DNA from: Clostridiales bacterium
GTDB lineage: Bacteria; Bacillota; Clostridia; Oscillospirales; Oscillospiraceae
Direction: 5' to 3'
DNA length: 44,964 bases
Assembly: GCA_012719745.1 (NCBI GenBank)
Contig: JAAXZS010000164.1
Coordinates: 1 to 44,964, forward strand
The first letter of the stretch is position 1. Every line of letters begins with the position of its first letter. The notes beneath the pieces are model-generated. The model saw nothing but the letters and a program-made list of their open reading frames with translations. It searched no databases and had not been told where the DNA came from. The translations under genes were made by a program, and so were the position numbers. Shown piece after piece: positions 1-11,757 of this stretch.

Positions 1-5
1 ACTTT

Positions 6-34
6 TTGGCATAGATGGGGTATAATGCTATACT
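6..34 (+). promoter_or_regulatory. Sigma-A-type promoter of the surface-polymer operon
   Basis: A -35 box TTGGCA (6-11) and a -10 box TATACT (29-34) are separated by exactly 17 bases, each matching consensus at five of six positions. The start of transcription would fall near 41, about 60 bases before the first gene. A second TATAAT at 21-26 is too close to the -35 box to use it. No other comparable promoter was seen between here and the terminator at 15735, so this is taken as the main promoter of a 13-gene operon. Confidence 0.65.
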
Positions 35-100
35 GTATTAATACCTGCTGATGAATGGCTCGGAACTGAGGGAGCCGCTTTGAAAGAAAGGTTGAAACGT

Positions 101-1795
101 ATGAACGAGAAGGAAAATTACCAGCGCTGGCTCAGATGCGCCGTTTCCGATGAGGACTTGCAGCAGGAGCTGCGGGAAATCGCCGGGAAAGACGAGGAGA
201 TCGAAGACCGGTTTTACCGGGAGCTGGCATTTGGCACCGGCGGTCTGCGGGGCGTTATCGGCGCCGGCACCAATCGCATGAATGTCTATGTGGTGGGTAA
301 GGCCACCCAGGGCTACTGCCAATACTTAAAAAATCATTTTGAAAAGCCCGCAGTGGCTGTTGCTTATGACAGCCGTATCAAGTCCGACCTCTTTGCCCGG
401 ACGGCTGCCGGTGTTTTTGCCGCTAACGGGATCCCTGTATATATGTATCCGAAGCTGATGCCTACCCCGTCGCTGTCTTTTGCCGTCCGGCATTTTGGAT
501 GCAGCGGAGGCATTGTGGTCACCGCCAGTCACAATCCGTCCAAATACAACGGATACAAGGTCTACGGACCGGACGGCTGCCAGATCACCACACAGGCCGC
601 TTCGGATATTTTGGCGTGTATCGGGACTGTTGACCCCTTTGACGGCGTTGCGAATATGCCTTTTGAGGAGGCTGTGGCCAAAGGAATCGTTACCTATATC
701 GGGGACGACACCGTCAAAACCTATCTTGACACGGTATCGAAGGAGTCTTTGCTGCCGGACAGTGTGCCCAAGGATATTGCCATTGCCTATACGCCCCTCA
801 ACGGCACAGGCATCAGCTGCGTGCCACAGTGCCTGACGCAAAACGGCTTTACCAATATTTCCATTCCGAAGGAACAGGGCTCCCCCGACGGCCGTTTCCC
901 CACATGCCCGTTTCCCAACCCGGAGATCCGGGAGGCGCTGGCCGTGGCCATCCGCCATGCCGGTGAGGTGGGGGCTGAGCTGGTATTGGCCACCGACCCC
1001 GACTGCGACCGTGTGGGCGCGGCGGTGAAGGTAAACGATGAGTATGTGCTTATCAGCGGCAACCAGATGGGCGTGCTGCTGCTGGACTTTGTGTGTCGGA
1101 TGCGCCTTGAAAAAGGCTCTATGCCCCAACATCCTGTGGCGGTGAAAACCATTGTGACCACCAAGATGGCGGAAAAAGTGGCGGCTCATTATGGTATGGA
1201 GATTGTCAACGTTCTCACCGGCTTTAAGTTTATCGGTGAGCAGATCGGCCTGCTGGAGAAGCGGGGAGAGGCGGATCGGTATATCTTCGGCTTTGAAGAA
1301 AGCTATGGCTATCTCAGCTCCACTGCCGTGCGTGATAAGGACGGCGTCAACGCCTCTTTGCTGATCTGCGAGATGTTTGCCTGGTACAAGGCTCAGGGAA
1401 AAACATTGCTGGACGGCTTGCAGATGCTGTATGATACCTGCGGTTGCTATACGGAAAAGCTGTTAAGCTTTGCCTTTGAAGGCTCTGCCGGCTTTCATCA
1501 GATGCAGGGGCTGATGGCCTCTTTGCGTCGATGCCCCATTGAAGCGGCGGCGGGTATGGCGGTGGAGACCATGACCGACTATCTGTCGGAGGGAACCGGC
1601 CTGCCCAAGTCCGATGTGGTGCAACTGCATCTTACCGGCGGCACGGTGGCCACCGTGCGTCCTTCCGGAACGGAACCGAAGTTGAAAATTTATCTCTCCG
1701 CCTGCGGTACAGACTGCACCGAAAGCGCCGCCGTGGTAGAGAAGCTGGAAAAATATTTTACGGACTGGATTCATGACAACAAAAATTGCACTTGA
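101..1795 (+). CDS. Phosphoglucomutase/phosphomannomutase (alpha-D-phosphohexomutase)
   Basis: A 564-residue alpha-D-phosphohexomutase that interconverts hexose 6- and 1-phosphates in the cytoplasm. Here it probably supplies mannose-1-phosphate to ManC. The active-site serine loop TASHNP lies near residue 143, the metal loop DPDCDR near 305, the sugar-binding GFEESYGY near 405, and the phosphate-binding RPSGTEPK near 525. Length and the early FGTGGLRG motif fit the long PgcA-type branch. I chose ATG 101 because AGAAAGG at 85-91 is well spaced from it; a TTG at 80 would add seven residues. It is the first gene after the promoter and overlaps the next gene by 23 bases. Family membership is clear; mannose versus glucose preference is inferred from the neighbouring GDP-mannose genes. 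Confidence 0.92.
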   Translation: MNEKENYQRWLRCAVSDEDLQQELREIAGKDEEIEDRFYRELAFGTGGLRGVIGAGTNRMNVYVVGKATQGYCQYLKNHFEKPAVAVAYDSRIKSDLFARTAAGVFAANGIPVYMYPKLMPTPSLSFAVRHFGCSGGIVVTASHNPSKYNGYKVYGPDGCQITTQAASDILACIGTVDPFDGVANMPFEEAVAKGIVTYIGDDTVKTYLDTVSKESLLPDSVPKDIAIAYTPLNGTGISCVPQCLTQNGFTNISIPKEQGSPDGRFPTCPFPNPEIREALAVAIRHAGEVGAELVLATDPDCDRVGAAVKVNDEYVLISGNQMGVLLLDFVCRMRLEKGSMPQHPVAVKTIVTTKMAEKVAAHYGMEIVNVLTGFKFIGEQIGLLEKRGEADRYIFGFEESYGYLSSTAVRDKDGVNASLLICEMFAWYKAQGKTLLDGLQMLYDTCGCYTEKLLSFAFEGSAGFHQMQGLMASLRRCPIEAAAGMAVETMTDYLSEGTGLPKSDVVQLHLTGGTVATVRPSGTEPKLKIYLSACGTDCTESAAVVEKLEKYFTDWIHDNKNCT

Positions 1796-2876
1796 TTTAC
1801 AGACCTGCCTGGGGCAGCGATCCGGCGTAGGAACCTATGCCTATGAGCTGATCCGGCGGATGAAACCGGGCAATGGCATCAGTTATTTTGGCGAGCTGTT
1901 TAATTTTCTCGGCCGCAATGACAACCGATATGCCCTTACGGGCATCGAAATGCCTGTCTATGAGCATAAGATTATCCCTTACAGTGTGTATCGCAACCAC
2001 TGGGACAAGCTGCCGGTACGCTATGACCATTTGTTCCCCCGGGCGGATGTGACCCACTTTTTCAACTATGTGGTGCCACCTAAAATTGGGGGACGGGTGA
2101 TGTGTACCGTCTTCGATATGACCTATCTGCGGTATCCCGAGACCATGGAGGAGGGCAATCTCCGTCGCATTTCCCGGGGCATTGACGACAGCATCCGCCG
2201 CAGTGATCTGATACTGACCATTTCTGAATTTTCCAAGCGGGAGATTATGGAGCTGCTCCATGTGCCGGCGGAAAAGCTGCGGGTGGTTTACTGCGCCGCG
2301 CCGGTGCCGGCAGCCGCGGCTCCCATGGATGCGGTGCGTGCCAAATTTCATATAGACAGGCCCTACATCCTGTTCGTGGGTAATACCGAACCGAGGAAGA
2401 ACCTGATGCGCCTGCTGGAGGCCTATGAGATACTGCACACAGAGAATGTGCAGTTGGTGTTGACCGGCGGCAGCGGCTGGCGGTCGGAGGAAATCCGCCA
2501 AAAGGCGGAGGCCTTGCCGGGTGTTGTCATCACAGGTTATGTGACCGATGCGGAAAAGTCGGCGCTTTTTGAAAATGCCGCTCTTTTTGCCTATCCCTCT
2601 TTGTATGAGGGGTTTGGCATTCCCGTGCTGGAGGCCATGCGCTGCGGCACCCCGGTGGTCTGCTCCGACGCGGCTTCCATTCCGGAAGCGGCGGGCGACG
2701 CGGCCCGGTATGTCAACGCGCTGGACGCCGACGACATTGCCGCGGGACTGCGGGATGTGCTGGAACACCCCACCCTTGCCGAAGAGCTGCGCCAAAAAGG
2801 CTTTATACAGGAAAAGAAATTCAGCTGGGACGCCTCGGCCGCAGCGCTGCAGGCTGTTTATGAGGAATTACGATAA
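1773..2876 (+). CDS. GT4-family glycosyltransferase
   Basis: A 367-residue GT-B fold glycosyltransferase of family GT4, expected to transfer a sugar (probably mannose or rhamnose) from a GDP-sugar onto a growing lipid-linked glycan at the inner face of the membrane. The N-terminus has the acceptor-side Rossmann start with a glycine-rich GVGTYAYEL loop. The donor domain shows the NTEPRKN motif near residue 208 and the E-x7-E motif in YEGFGIPVLEAM near 280. There is no signal peptide or clear membrane helix. It overlaps the mutase gene and is followed 14 bases later by manA, so it is translated in the same operon. Sugar and linkage cannot be read from the sequence. Confidence 0.88.
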   Translation: MTTKIALDLQTCLGQRSGVGTYAYELIRRMKPGNGISYFGELFNFLGRNDNRYALTGIEMPVYEHKIIPYSVYRNHWDKLPVRYDHLFPRADVTHFFNYVVPPKIGGRVMCTVFDMTYLRYPETMEEGNLRRISRGIDDSIRRSDLILTISEFSKREIMELLHVPAEKLRVVYCAAPVPAAAAPMDAVRAKFHIDRPYILFVGNTEPRKNLMRLLEAYEILHTENVQLVLTGGSGWRSEEIRQKAEALPGVVITGYVTDAEKSALFENAALFAYPSLYEGFGIPVLEAMRCGTPVVCSDAASIPEAAGDAARYVNALDADDIAAGLRDVLEHPTLAEELRQKGFIQEKKFSWDASAAALQAVYEELR

Positions 2877-2890
2877 AAAGAGGAACAACC

Positions 2891-3820
2891 ATGCTTTATC
2901 CAATGGAACTGGCGCCGGCCTATAAGGATTATCTTTGGGGCGGCCATCGTCTTGAAACACTGTACGGCAAAAAAAGCGGTCTGCCCGTTACGGCGGAAAG
3001 CTGGGAGCTGGCCTGCCACAAGGATGGAAAGTGTACCGTGGTCAACGGTGAATATGCCGGAAAGACACTGTCGGAGGTCCTGCAGTGCGGTGACGATTTC
3101 CCGGTACTTGTTAAAATGATTGACGCAAAAAAAGATCTGTCCATACAGGTGCATCCCTCCGATGCCACCGCCGAAAGTGAAAACGGCGAACACGGCAAAG
3201 CTGAAATGTGGTATGTGGTGGAGTGCGAACCCAAGAGTGCCATCTACTTCGGCTTTTCCAAATCGGTTAACCGAAAGACCTTTGTGAAAGCAGCACAGGA
3301 CGGCACCATCTGCCAATATCTGAACCGTGTGCCTGTGCACAAGGGGGATGTATTTTTTATCCGCCCCGGCACCATCCACGCCATCGGCGCGGGACTGCTG
3401 ATCGCGGAGATCCAGCAAAGCTCCAATACCACGTTCCGCGTGTATGACTATCAGCGCCGGGGCGCCGACGGGAAGCTGCGGGAACTGCACCTGACGCGGG
3501 CAGCCGATGTGGTGAATTATGAGCCGCTGATCCCAGAGGAATGCCGGGTAAATGCCCAGGCTCACTATGAGGGATTTACCCTGGCGGAAATGTTTTCCTG
3601 CCAATACTTTAAGGCCTATCGGCTCAACATCGCTCAGCAGGCGGCTTTGTCTGTGGGGAAAGGTGAGTTTCACCACCTGCTGACAGTGGAGGGAGAGGGC
3701 TTTATCCGCTGGAGGGGAGAAAAGTATCCCATTCGGGCCGGCTCATCCTATTATCTGCCCAAAGGATTGGGCGACTATGAAATCTGCGGCGCCTGCAAGG
3801 TGCTTTTGACAATTGCGTGA
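2891..3820 (+). CDS. manA: Mannose-6-phosphate isomerase, class I
   Basis: Zinc-dependent isomerase converting fructose-6-phosphate to mannose-6-phosphate, the entry step to GDP-mannose. The 309-residue cupin protein has the class I features of the short Firmicutes type: an N-terminal YKDYLWGG, the metal-binding IQVHPSD near residue 90, KAEMWYVVE near 107 and PGTIHAIGAG near 160. The C-terminal cupin half is present. A ribosome binding site (AAAGAGGAA) lies just upstream of the ATG. It sits between the first glycosyltransferase and manC, completing the mannose-6-P to mannose-1-P to GDP-mannose route within one operon. Confidence 0.93.
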   Translation: MLYPMELAPAYKDYLWGGHRLETLYGKKSGLPVTAESWELACHKDGKCTVVNGEYAGKTLSEVLQCGDDFPVLVKMIDAKKDLSIQVHPSDATAESENGEHGKAEMWYVVECEPKSAIYFGFSKSVNRKTFVKAAQDGTICQYLNRVPVHKGDVFFIRPGTIHAIGAGLLIAEIQQSSNTTFRVYDYQRRGADGKLRELHLTRAADVVNYEPLIPEECRVNAQAHYEGFTLAEMFSCQYFKAYRLNIAQQAALSVGKGEFHHLLTVEGEGFIRWRGEKYPIRAGSSYYLPKGLGDYEICGACKVLLTIA

Positions 3821-3830
3821 GGAGGATATA

Positions 3831-6857
<3,027 letters not shown>

Positions 6858-6861
6858 CACC

Positions 6862-7638
6862 ATGCAAAAAACCCTGAAAGAGATATATGATTATCGGAAT
6901 ATGATCTACATGCTGGTGCGCAAAGATTTGCGGGGCCGGTACAAAGGGTCTGCCCTGGGCTTTTTGTGGACTTTTCTGAATCCGCTGCTGCAATTGGCTG
7001 TCTATACACTGGTGTTTTCCACCGTGATGCGGGCGGGTATTGATAAATACTATCTGTTTTTGTTTGTGGCGCTGATTCCCTGGCTGGCCATGGCCAACTC
7101 GGTGAACGGCGGCGCCACCTGTATTTTGTCACAGCAGAACCTGGTGACAAAAATTCACTTTCCTCGGCAGGTGCTGCCCATTGCCACGGTGACAACCAGC
7201 TTTGTCAACATGCTTTTGTGTATGATCGTGGTGCTGGCGGTGTGCATTTTCAGCGTGGGACTGAACTTTGCGGTATTGTGGTATCTGATTCCCACCATGC
7301 TTATCGAATATGTTCTGGCGCTGGGGATCGCTTTCCTTGTGTCCGGTTTGACGGTTTATTTCCGGGATCTGGAACATATTGTGGGCATTTTTGTGATGGC
7401 CTGGCAGTTTTTGTCGCCGGTGATGTACTCCATTGATATGGTGCCGGAGAAGGTTTACAATATTTTTATGCTCAATCCCATGACGGCCGTCATTATTTCT
7501 TACAGAAATATTCTGTACTATAAAACGGCGCCGGACCTGAGTACCATGCTGCTGGCGCTGGGGATGGGCGTGTTTTTCCTGGTGGTAGGCTGGTTTGTCT
7601 TTGCCAAGCTGGAAAGACACTTCGCGGAGGAACTGTAA
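6862..7638 (+). CDS. wzm: ABC-2 polysaccharide exporter, permease (Wzm/TagG type)
   Basis: A 258-residue integral membrane protein with about six hydrophobic segments and an N-terminal amphipathic stretch ending in the conserved RKDLRGRYKGSALGFLW, the hallmark of O-antigen and teichoic acid ABC permeases. It should form a dimeric channel that moves an undecaprenyl-linked glycan across the cytoplasmic membrane, driven by the next gene product. The stop codon overlaps the start of the ATPase gene by one base (TAATG), so the two are coupled. The gene follows rmd after four bases. Confidence 0.9.
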   Translation: MQKTLKEIYDYRNMIYMLVRKDLRGRYKGSALGFLWTFLNPLLQLAVYTLVFSTVMRAGIDKYYLFLFVALIPWLAMANSVNGGATCILSQQNLVTKIHFPRQVLPIATVTTSFVNMLLCMIVVLAVCIFSVGLNFAVLWYLIPTMLIEYVLALGIAFLVSGLTVYFRDLEHIVGIFVMAWQFLSPVMYSIDMVPEKVYNIFMLNPMTAVIISYRNILYYKTAPDLSTMLLALGMGVFFLVVGWFVFAKLERHFAEEL

Positions 7639-8906
7639 TGGAGTCAATGACAAGAAAAGTAACGCCTGTGGATGACGATACGGCGATCTCTGTTTCCAAT
7701 ATTACAAAAAGCTTTAAGGTGTACTACGATAAGGGTGTGAGCCTGAAAGATAAGCTTTTGTTTCGAGGGCGTGGACGCTATGAAAAGCATCAGGTGCTCA
7801 AGGGCGTCAGCTTTGATGTGAAAAAGGGAGAGGCTATCGGTCTGATCGGACAGAACGGCTGCGGTAAGAGCACCACGCTGAAAATGCTGACCCAGATCAT
7901 GTATCCCGATTCCGGCACTATTACCATGAAGGGGCGTGTATCCGCCCTGATCGAACTGGGAGCGGGCTTTCATCCGGACATGAGCGGCCGGGAAAATATC
8001 TATACCAACGCGGCTATTTTCGGACTGACTCGCAAGGAAGTGGACGCGTGTGTCGATGAGATCATCGAGTTTTCCGAGTTGGGAGAATACATTGACAACC
8101 CGGTGCGAACCTATTCCTCCGGCATGTATATGCGCCTGGCCTTTTCTGTGGCCATCAATGTCAACGCTGACATTCTGCTGGTAGACGAGATTTTGGCTGT
8201 GGGTGACGCGGCGTTTCAGGCCAAGTGCTTTAACAAGCTGCGGAAGATCAAGGCGGCGGGTACCACCATTGTAATCGTATCCCACTCCTTAGGTCAGATC
8301 GAGCAGCTGTGTGAGCGCTCTTACTGGATCGATAAAGGCGTGGTGCGCCTCTCCGGCATCCCCCGGGAGGTACATGCGGAATATCTGGCCTTTATGGGCG
8401 ACAAGGCCGCCCGTATACAGGCCGCTGAAGATGCGGAAAAGGGGAAAACAGAAGCCCCCGGAACGCAGACGGAGACAAAGGACGATAAGCGCTGGGGCAG
8501 CGGCGCGGGTGTGATGGATAAGGGTGACATGCGGGATGAAAAGGGAAATCAGCAGACAAGCTTCCATCCCGGCGACGCCGCCACTGTTCGCATTCACTAC
8601 CGTGCCCAAAAACCGGTGGATGATGTGGTGGTGGGACTGGCGGTTTATCGCTCCGACCAAACCTATCTCTTCGGCACCAATACCATGATCGACCATATAG
8701 GCCGCTCGGAATTGTCGGGCGAGGGGACAATGGAAATATGTCTGGAGGATCTGGCGCTGGTAGCGGGCAAGTATTCGCTGGATCTGGCTTTTCACAAACC
8801 CGATGGATTCTCCTATGACTTTTGGAGAGAATCATGTCTCTTTCAGATTACCAGCGATAAAGAGGAGGCCGGACTTGTGAGCCTGAAGCACAAGTGGAAA
8901 TTCTGA
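7638..8906 (+). CDS. wzt: ABC polysaccharide exporter, ATPase with C-terminal Wzt-type cargo domain
   Basis: A 422-residue ATPase partner of the preceding permease. The nucleotide-binding domain spans roughly residues 15-245, with Walker A GQNGCGKST at 71-79, signature YSSGMYMRLA at 159-168 and Walker B ILLVDE at 179-184. A charged linker (250-285) is followed by a beta-rich domain (about 285-422) resembling the Wzt carbohydrate-binding domain that reads a terminal modification on the glycan before export, as in the E. coli O8/O9a and Raoultella O12 systems. The extra domain implies that chain length is set before export by a chain-end mark; the acetyltransferase downstream could supply it, but that is inference. 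Confidence 0.9.
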   Translation: MESMTRKVTPVDDDTAISVSNITKSFKVYYDKGVSLKDKLLFRGRGRYEKHQVLKGVSFDVKKGEAIGLIGQNGCGKSTTLKMLTQIMYPDSGTITMKGRVSALIELGAGFHPDMSGRENIYTNAAIFGLTRKEVDACVDEIIEFSELGEYIDNPVRTYSSGMYMRLAFSVAINVNADILLVDEILAVGDAAFQAKCFNKLRKIKAAGTTIVIVSHSLGQIEQLCERSYWIDKGVVRLSGIPREVHAEYLAFMGDKAARIQAAEDAEKGKTEAPGTQTETKDDKRWGSGAGVMDKGDMRDEKGNQQTSFHPGDAATVRIHYRAQKPVDDVVVGLAVYRSDQTYLFGTNTMIDHIGRSELSGEGTMEICLEDLALVAGKYSLDLAFHKPDGFSYDFWRESCLFQITSDKEEAGLVSLKHKWKF

Positions 8907-8944
8907 GAGACCGATTTCCGTATCAAAAAGGAGTTGAGTGAAGA

Positions 8945-10579
8945 ATGTCTTTAAAGGAGCGACTGCTGCGCATTCCTGTTATCGGCTATATATTGCGCTG
9001 GTTTGCCAGTATTGCCTGTCTGCCCCGTCGGATGACAATGACCCGGGACTGTCTGCGTGAGCAGAGGGAGCAAATGCTGACGCTTCAAAAGACATTGGAA
9101 CAAAGACTTTCCGAGCTGGAATTTCAAATCAACCGGTGTGAGGAAAAGGAGACAACGGGCGTTTTCAACAGGTCCTTTCATGCGCTGGAGGGAGACTGCG
9201 AAGAGATGAAGCGGCTGCGCACGGTTTTAAGTGGCCAGCCCTGCCTTTGGGGGGATCCCGCGCGTCTGCACATAGCGGCTACGGCGGCAGTGTTTCCTTG
9301 CTTTTTCAATACGAATTCAGGCCACATTACCATTGGCGACTACACCTTTGCCGGTTCCGATGTGAGTATTCTGGCCGGCAGCCATGACAAGAACCTCACC
9401 GGCCTGCTGCGGCGGGATCTGCCACTGGGGGAGGGCTGCGATATTGTCATCGGCAGCGGCGTGTGGCTTGCCTCTGCCTGTACGGTGCTGGGGCCCTGCA
9501 CCATCGGCGATAACGCAGTGATTGCGGCCGGCAGCCTGGTAACGCCGGGCACCGTTGTGCCGCCCAATACGGTTTACGGCGGAAACCCGGCACAGGAGAT
9601 CAAAAAGCTGGACAATAGTGGGGGCTTTTGCCGGACCACCGAGTTTTTTGCCGCGGCGCAGCCGGAGCCACCGGTGGCCGACAGTGCGGTGGGCCGGGCG
9701 TTTGAGCGTGCCAATGGCCTTCTTTATGTAAAAGGCTGGTATGCCGAAGAGCGGATTGCCCGAGCGGGTACATGGCAGTCGGCGCACCGACTGTACGGCA
9801 GCGAGGCGGAGCTATATTATTATCGCCCCAAAGCAGAAGAAAGTGAACTGGTACTGGTTTTCCGTTGGGACGGAGCGGACGAGCTCCATTTGTGCGTGTC
9901 CTGCGGGAACCATAAGAAGACGGTGCTGGTAGCCCCGTCGGAGGAAAGGGAGATCAGAATCCCTGTTGTATGCAAGGAACAGGTTTTGCGGATTGATGTG
10001 TCTGTGACCGACCAGGACCCGACACGGAAAAGCCAGAATGGCCTGTTGGTATTTGAGGCTGAAAGAAAGGACCATGATGGCTGGGATATGGAAGAAATTA
10101 ATGTAAAGCAGGGAAAAAACTGCGCGGCGGTATCGCAGGAGGAATGCATTTTCAAAGAAGTGGCAAGGGAAATCTGCGAAAGTGCCGATCAGAGCAGTCC
10201 CTATGAAGAGACTGTCAGATTTGAGGAAATTCCCGTGGCGGTACATGAAAAGACAGTGGCTCCCGACCAGTTTTATGACGAGGTATTGAGCCAGAATGTG
10301 CAGGATATGAATACACGCTGTATGATCGAGTACTACCGCCCGCTGGAGGATTCCGGGTTTAAACGCTTTATCAAGCGGGTGATACGCAAAATACTGTGTT
10401 TCCTGATCCATCCCCTGACGGCGGAAATCACGCAGTTCAATATAGCGTCAACCGCCTCTGCCAACAGTTTGTACAGCTTTGTGGAGGCACAGCAGCTGGA
10501 AAATCAGCGCAAGGATAAACGGATAGAGGAGCTGGAGCGGAGAATCAATTCTCTGGAAGCGGCTGCACGGAAGGAATGA
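8945..10579 (+). CDS. Multidomain left-handed beta-helix acetyltransferase with C-terminal helical tail
   Basis: A 544-residue protein with at least three parts. Residues 1-95 are a basic, amphipathic and coiled-coil region. Residues about 100-222 form a hexapeptide-repeat acyltransferase of the maltose/galactoside O-acetyltransferase type, with the likely catalytic histidine in AGSHD (H147) and the closing GGNPAQEIKKL. Residues about 240-365 look like a beta-sandwich module (GWYAEE, LYYYRP, VLVFRWDG), and 440-544 are a membrane-apposed helix and coiled coil like those seen at the ends of glycan-modifying enzymes. It probably O-acetylates the nascent polymer. The role of the middle module is unknown. 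An AAGGAG lies at 8928-8933. Confidence 0.75.
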   Translation: MSLKERLLRIPVIGYILRWFASIACLPRRMTMTRDCLREQREQMLTLQKTLEQRLSELEFQINRCEEKETTGVFNRSFHALEGDCEEMKRLRTVLSGQPCLWGDPARLHIAATAAVFPCFFNTNSGHITIGDYTFAGSDVSILAGSHDKNLTGLLRRDLPLGEGCDIVIGSGVWLASACTVLGPCTIGDNAVIAAGSLVTPGTVVPPNTVYGGNPAQEIKKLDNSGGFCRTTEFFAAAQPEPPVADSAVGRAFERANGLLYVKGWYAEERIARAGTWQSAHRLYGSEAELYYYRPKAEESELVLVFRWDGADELHLCVSCGNHKKTVLVAPSEEREIRIPVVCKEQVLRIDVSVTDQDPTRKSQNGLLVFEAERKDHDGWDMEEINVKQGKNCAAVSQEECIFKEVAREICESADQSSPYEETVRFEEIPVAVHEKTVAPDQFYDEVLSQNVQDMNTRCMIEYYRPLEDSGFKRFIKRVIRKILCFLIHPLTAEITQFNIASTASANSLYSFVEAQQLENQRKDKRIEELERRINSLEAAARKE

Positions 10580-10591
10580 GGGAAACAAAAA

Positions 10592-11677
10592 ATGAGAGTT
10601 GTGCAGTTATTGCCCAGTATTACGATCGGCGACGCCGTCAGCAACGATGCGCGCACACTTAAACAGGTGATTGCCTCCATGGGCTTCAAAACGCAGATCT
10701 ATGCAGAAGGTGTTGACCGCCGCTTGCCCAAGGACACGGCACTTCCCCTGACCAAGATGCCTCCGCTGAAGGAGTCGGATATTTTGATTTACCATTTGGC
10801 CATCGGAACCGACCTGAATCGTAAGATCGATTCTTACAAATGCCGGAAGATGATGATTTATCATAACATCACACCGCCTGCCTTTTTTGCCCCGTACAAC
10901 AGGAATTCTGAGCAGATATGTGCCAGCGGCCTGAAGGATATGGCCCGGCTGAATCAATCCTTCACCTATTGCATGGCGGATTCGCCCTTTAACCGCCAGA
11001 ATCTGTTGGATGCCGGGTATACCTGTCCCATTGACGTGCGTCCGGTGTTGATTCCTTTCGACGATTATAAAAGAACGCCGGATGCGGCTACTGTGGAACA
11101 GTACAGTGACGGCTGGACCAACATTCTTTTTGTGGGACGCATTGCACCCAACAAAAAACAAGAGGATGTCATTCGGGCTTTTGCGTACTATAAGAAACAT
11201 ATCAATCCGCAATCAAGACTCATTCTGGTCGGCAATGCCGGCGGTATGGAAAACTATCTCAAGAGATTGCAGGATTATATCAATGTTCTGGATGTGCAGG
11301 ATGTTATTTTTCCCGGACACATCAGCTTTGAACAGATTTTGGCCTTTTACCGGACGGCCCATGTCTTCTTGTGCATGAGCGAGCATGAGGGATTCTGTGT
11401 GCCGCTGCTGGAGGCAATGTTCTTCAACGTGCCTGTGATCGCCTACGACAGCTGCGCTGTACCGGACACATTGGGGAACGGAATGCTGCTTGAGAGCAAA
11501 GATCCCCGCGCAACAGCGGCAGTGATCGATCGCCTGGTGCAGGACAAGGAGCTGAGGGAGAAACTGCTGAGCGCTCAGAAAAAGCAGCTGGAATCCTTCT
11601 CCTATGAGCATGTCAGCGAACTGTTCAAAAAGCAATTTACGACGTTTCTGAATCAGAAAGCCGGCTGTGAAGAATAA
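10592..11677 (+). CDS. GT4-family glycosyltransferase
   Basis: A 361-residue GT-B glycosyltransferase, the second in the operon. The N-terminal half carries MRVVQLLPSITIGDAVSNDA and an IYHNITPPAFF segment typical of mannosyl/rhamnosyl transferases in D-mannan and D-rhamnan clusters. The donor half shows ILFVGRIAPNKKQED near residue 178, and the E-x7-E motif appears as EHEGFCVPLLEA near 265. It may be the polymerising transferase using GDP-D-rhamnose or GDP-mannose. A GAGGGA overlapping the previous stop gives its ribosome site. Donor specificity is inferred only from context. Confidence 0.87.
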   Translation: MRVVQLLPSITIGDAVSNDARTLKQVIASMGFKTQIYAEGVDRRLPKDTALPLTKMPPLKESDILIYHLAIGTDLNRKIDSYKCRKMMIYHNITPPAFFAPYNRNSEQICASGLKDMARLNQSFTYCMADSPFNRQNLLDAGYTCPIDVRPVLIPFDDYKRTPDAATVEQYSDGWTNILFVGRIAPNKKQEDVIRAFAYYKKHINPQSRLILVGNAGGMENYLKRLQDYINVLDVQDVIFPGHISFEQILAFYRTAHVFLCMSEHEGFCVPLLEAMFFNVPVIAYDSCAVPDTLGNGMLLESKDPRATAAVIDRLVQDKELREKLLSAQKKQLESFSYEHVSELFKKQFTTFLNQKAGCEE

Positions 11678-11757
11678 AGCTGCGCCGCCAGAACCGATTC
11701 TGCAATGGGCGCAAAATCAATCGGCCGAAAGGATGACCGGGAAAGGTATTTTTTAAG

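Noticed and set aside
326..1189. Long antisense reading frame inside the phosphohexomutase gene
   Set aside because: It is a shadow of the real gene: no ribosome site, Arg/His-rich composition and no family resemblance. Many similar antisense frames across the window were dropped for the same reason.
11678..11757. Separate promoter for the sulfatase-fiber module
   Set aside because: A CCGATT/AATCGG pairing is present but no acceptable -35/-10 pair was found; the genes are treated as part of the main operon.
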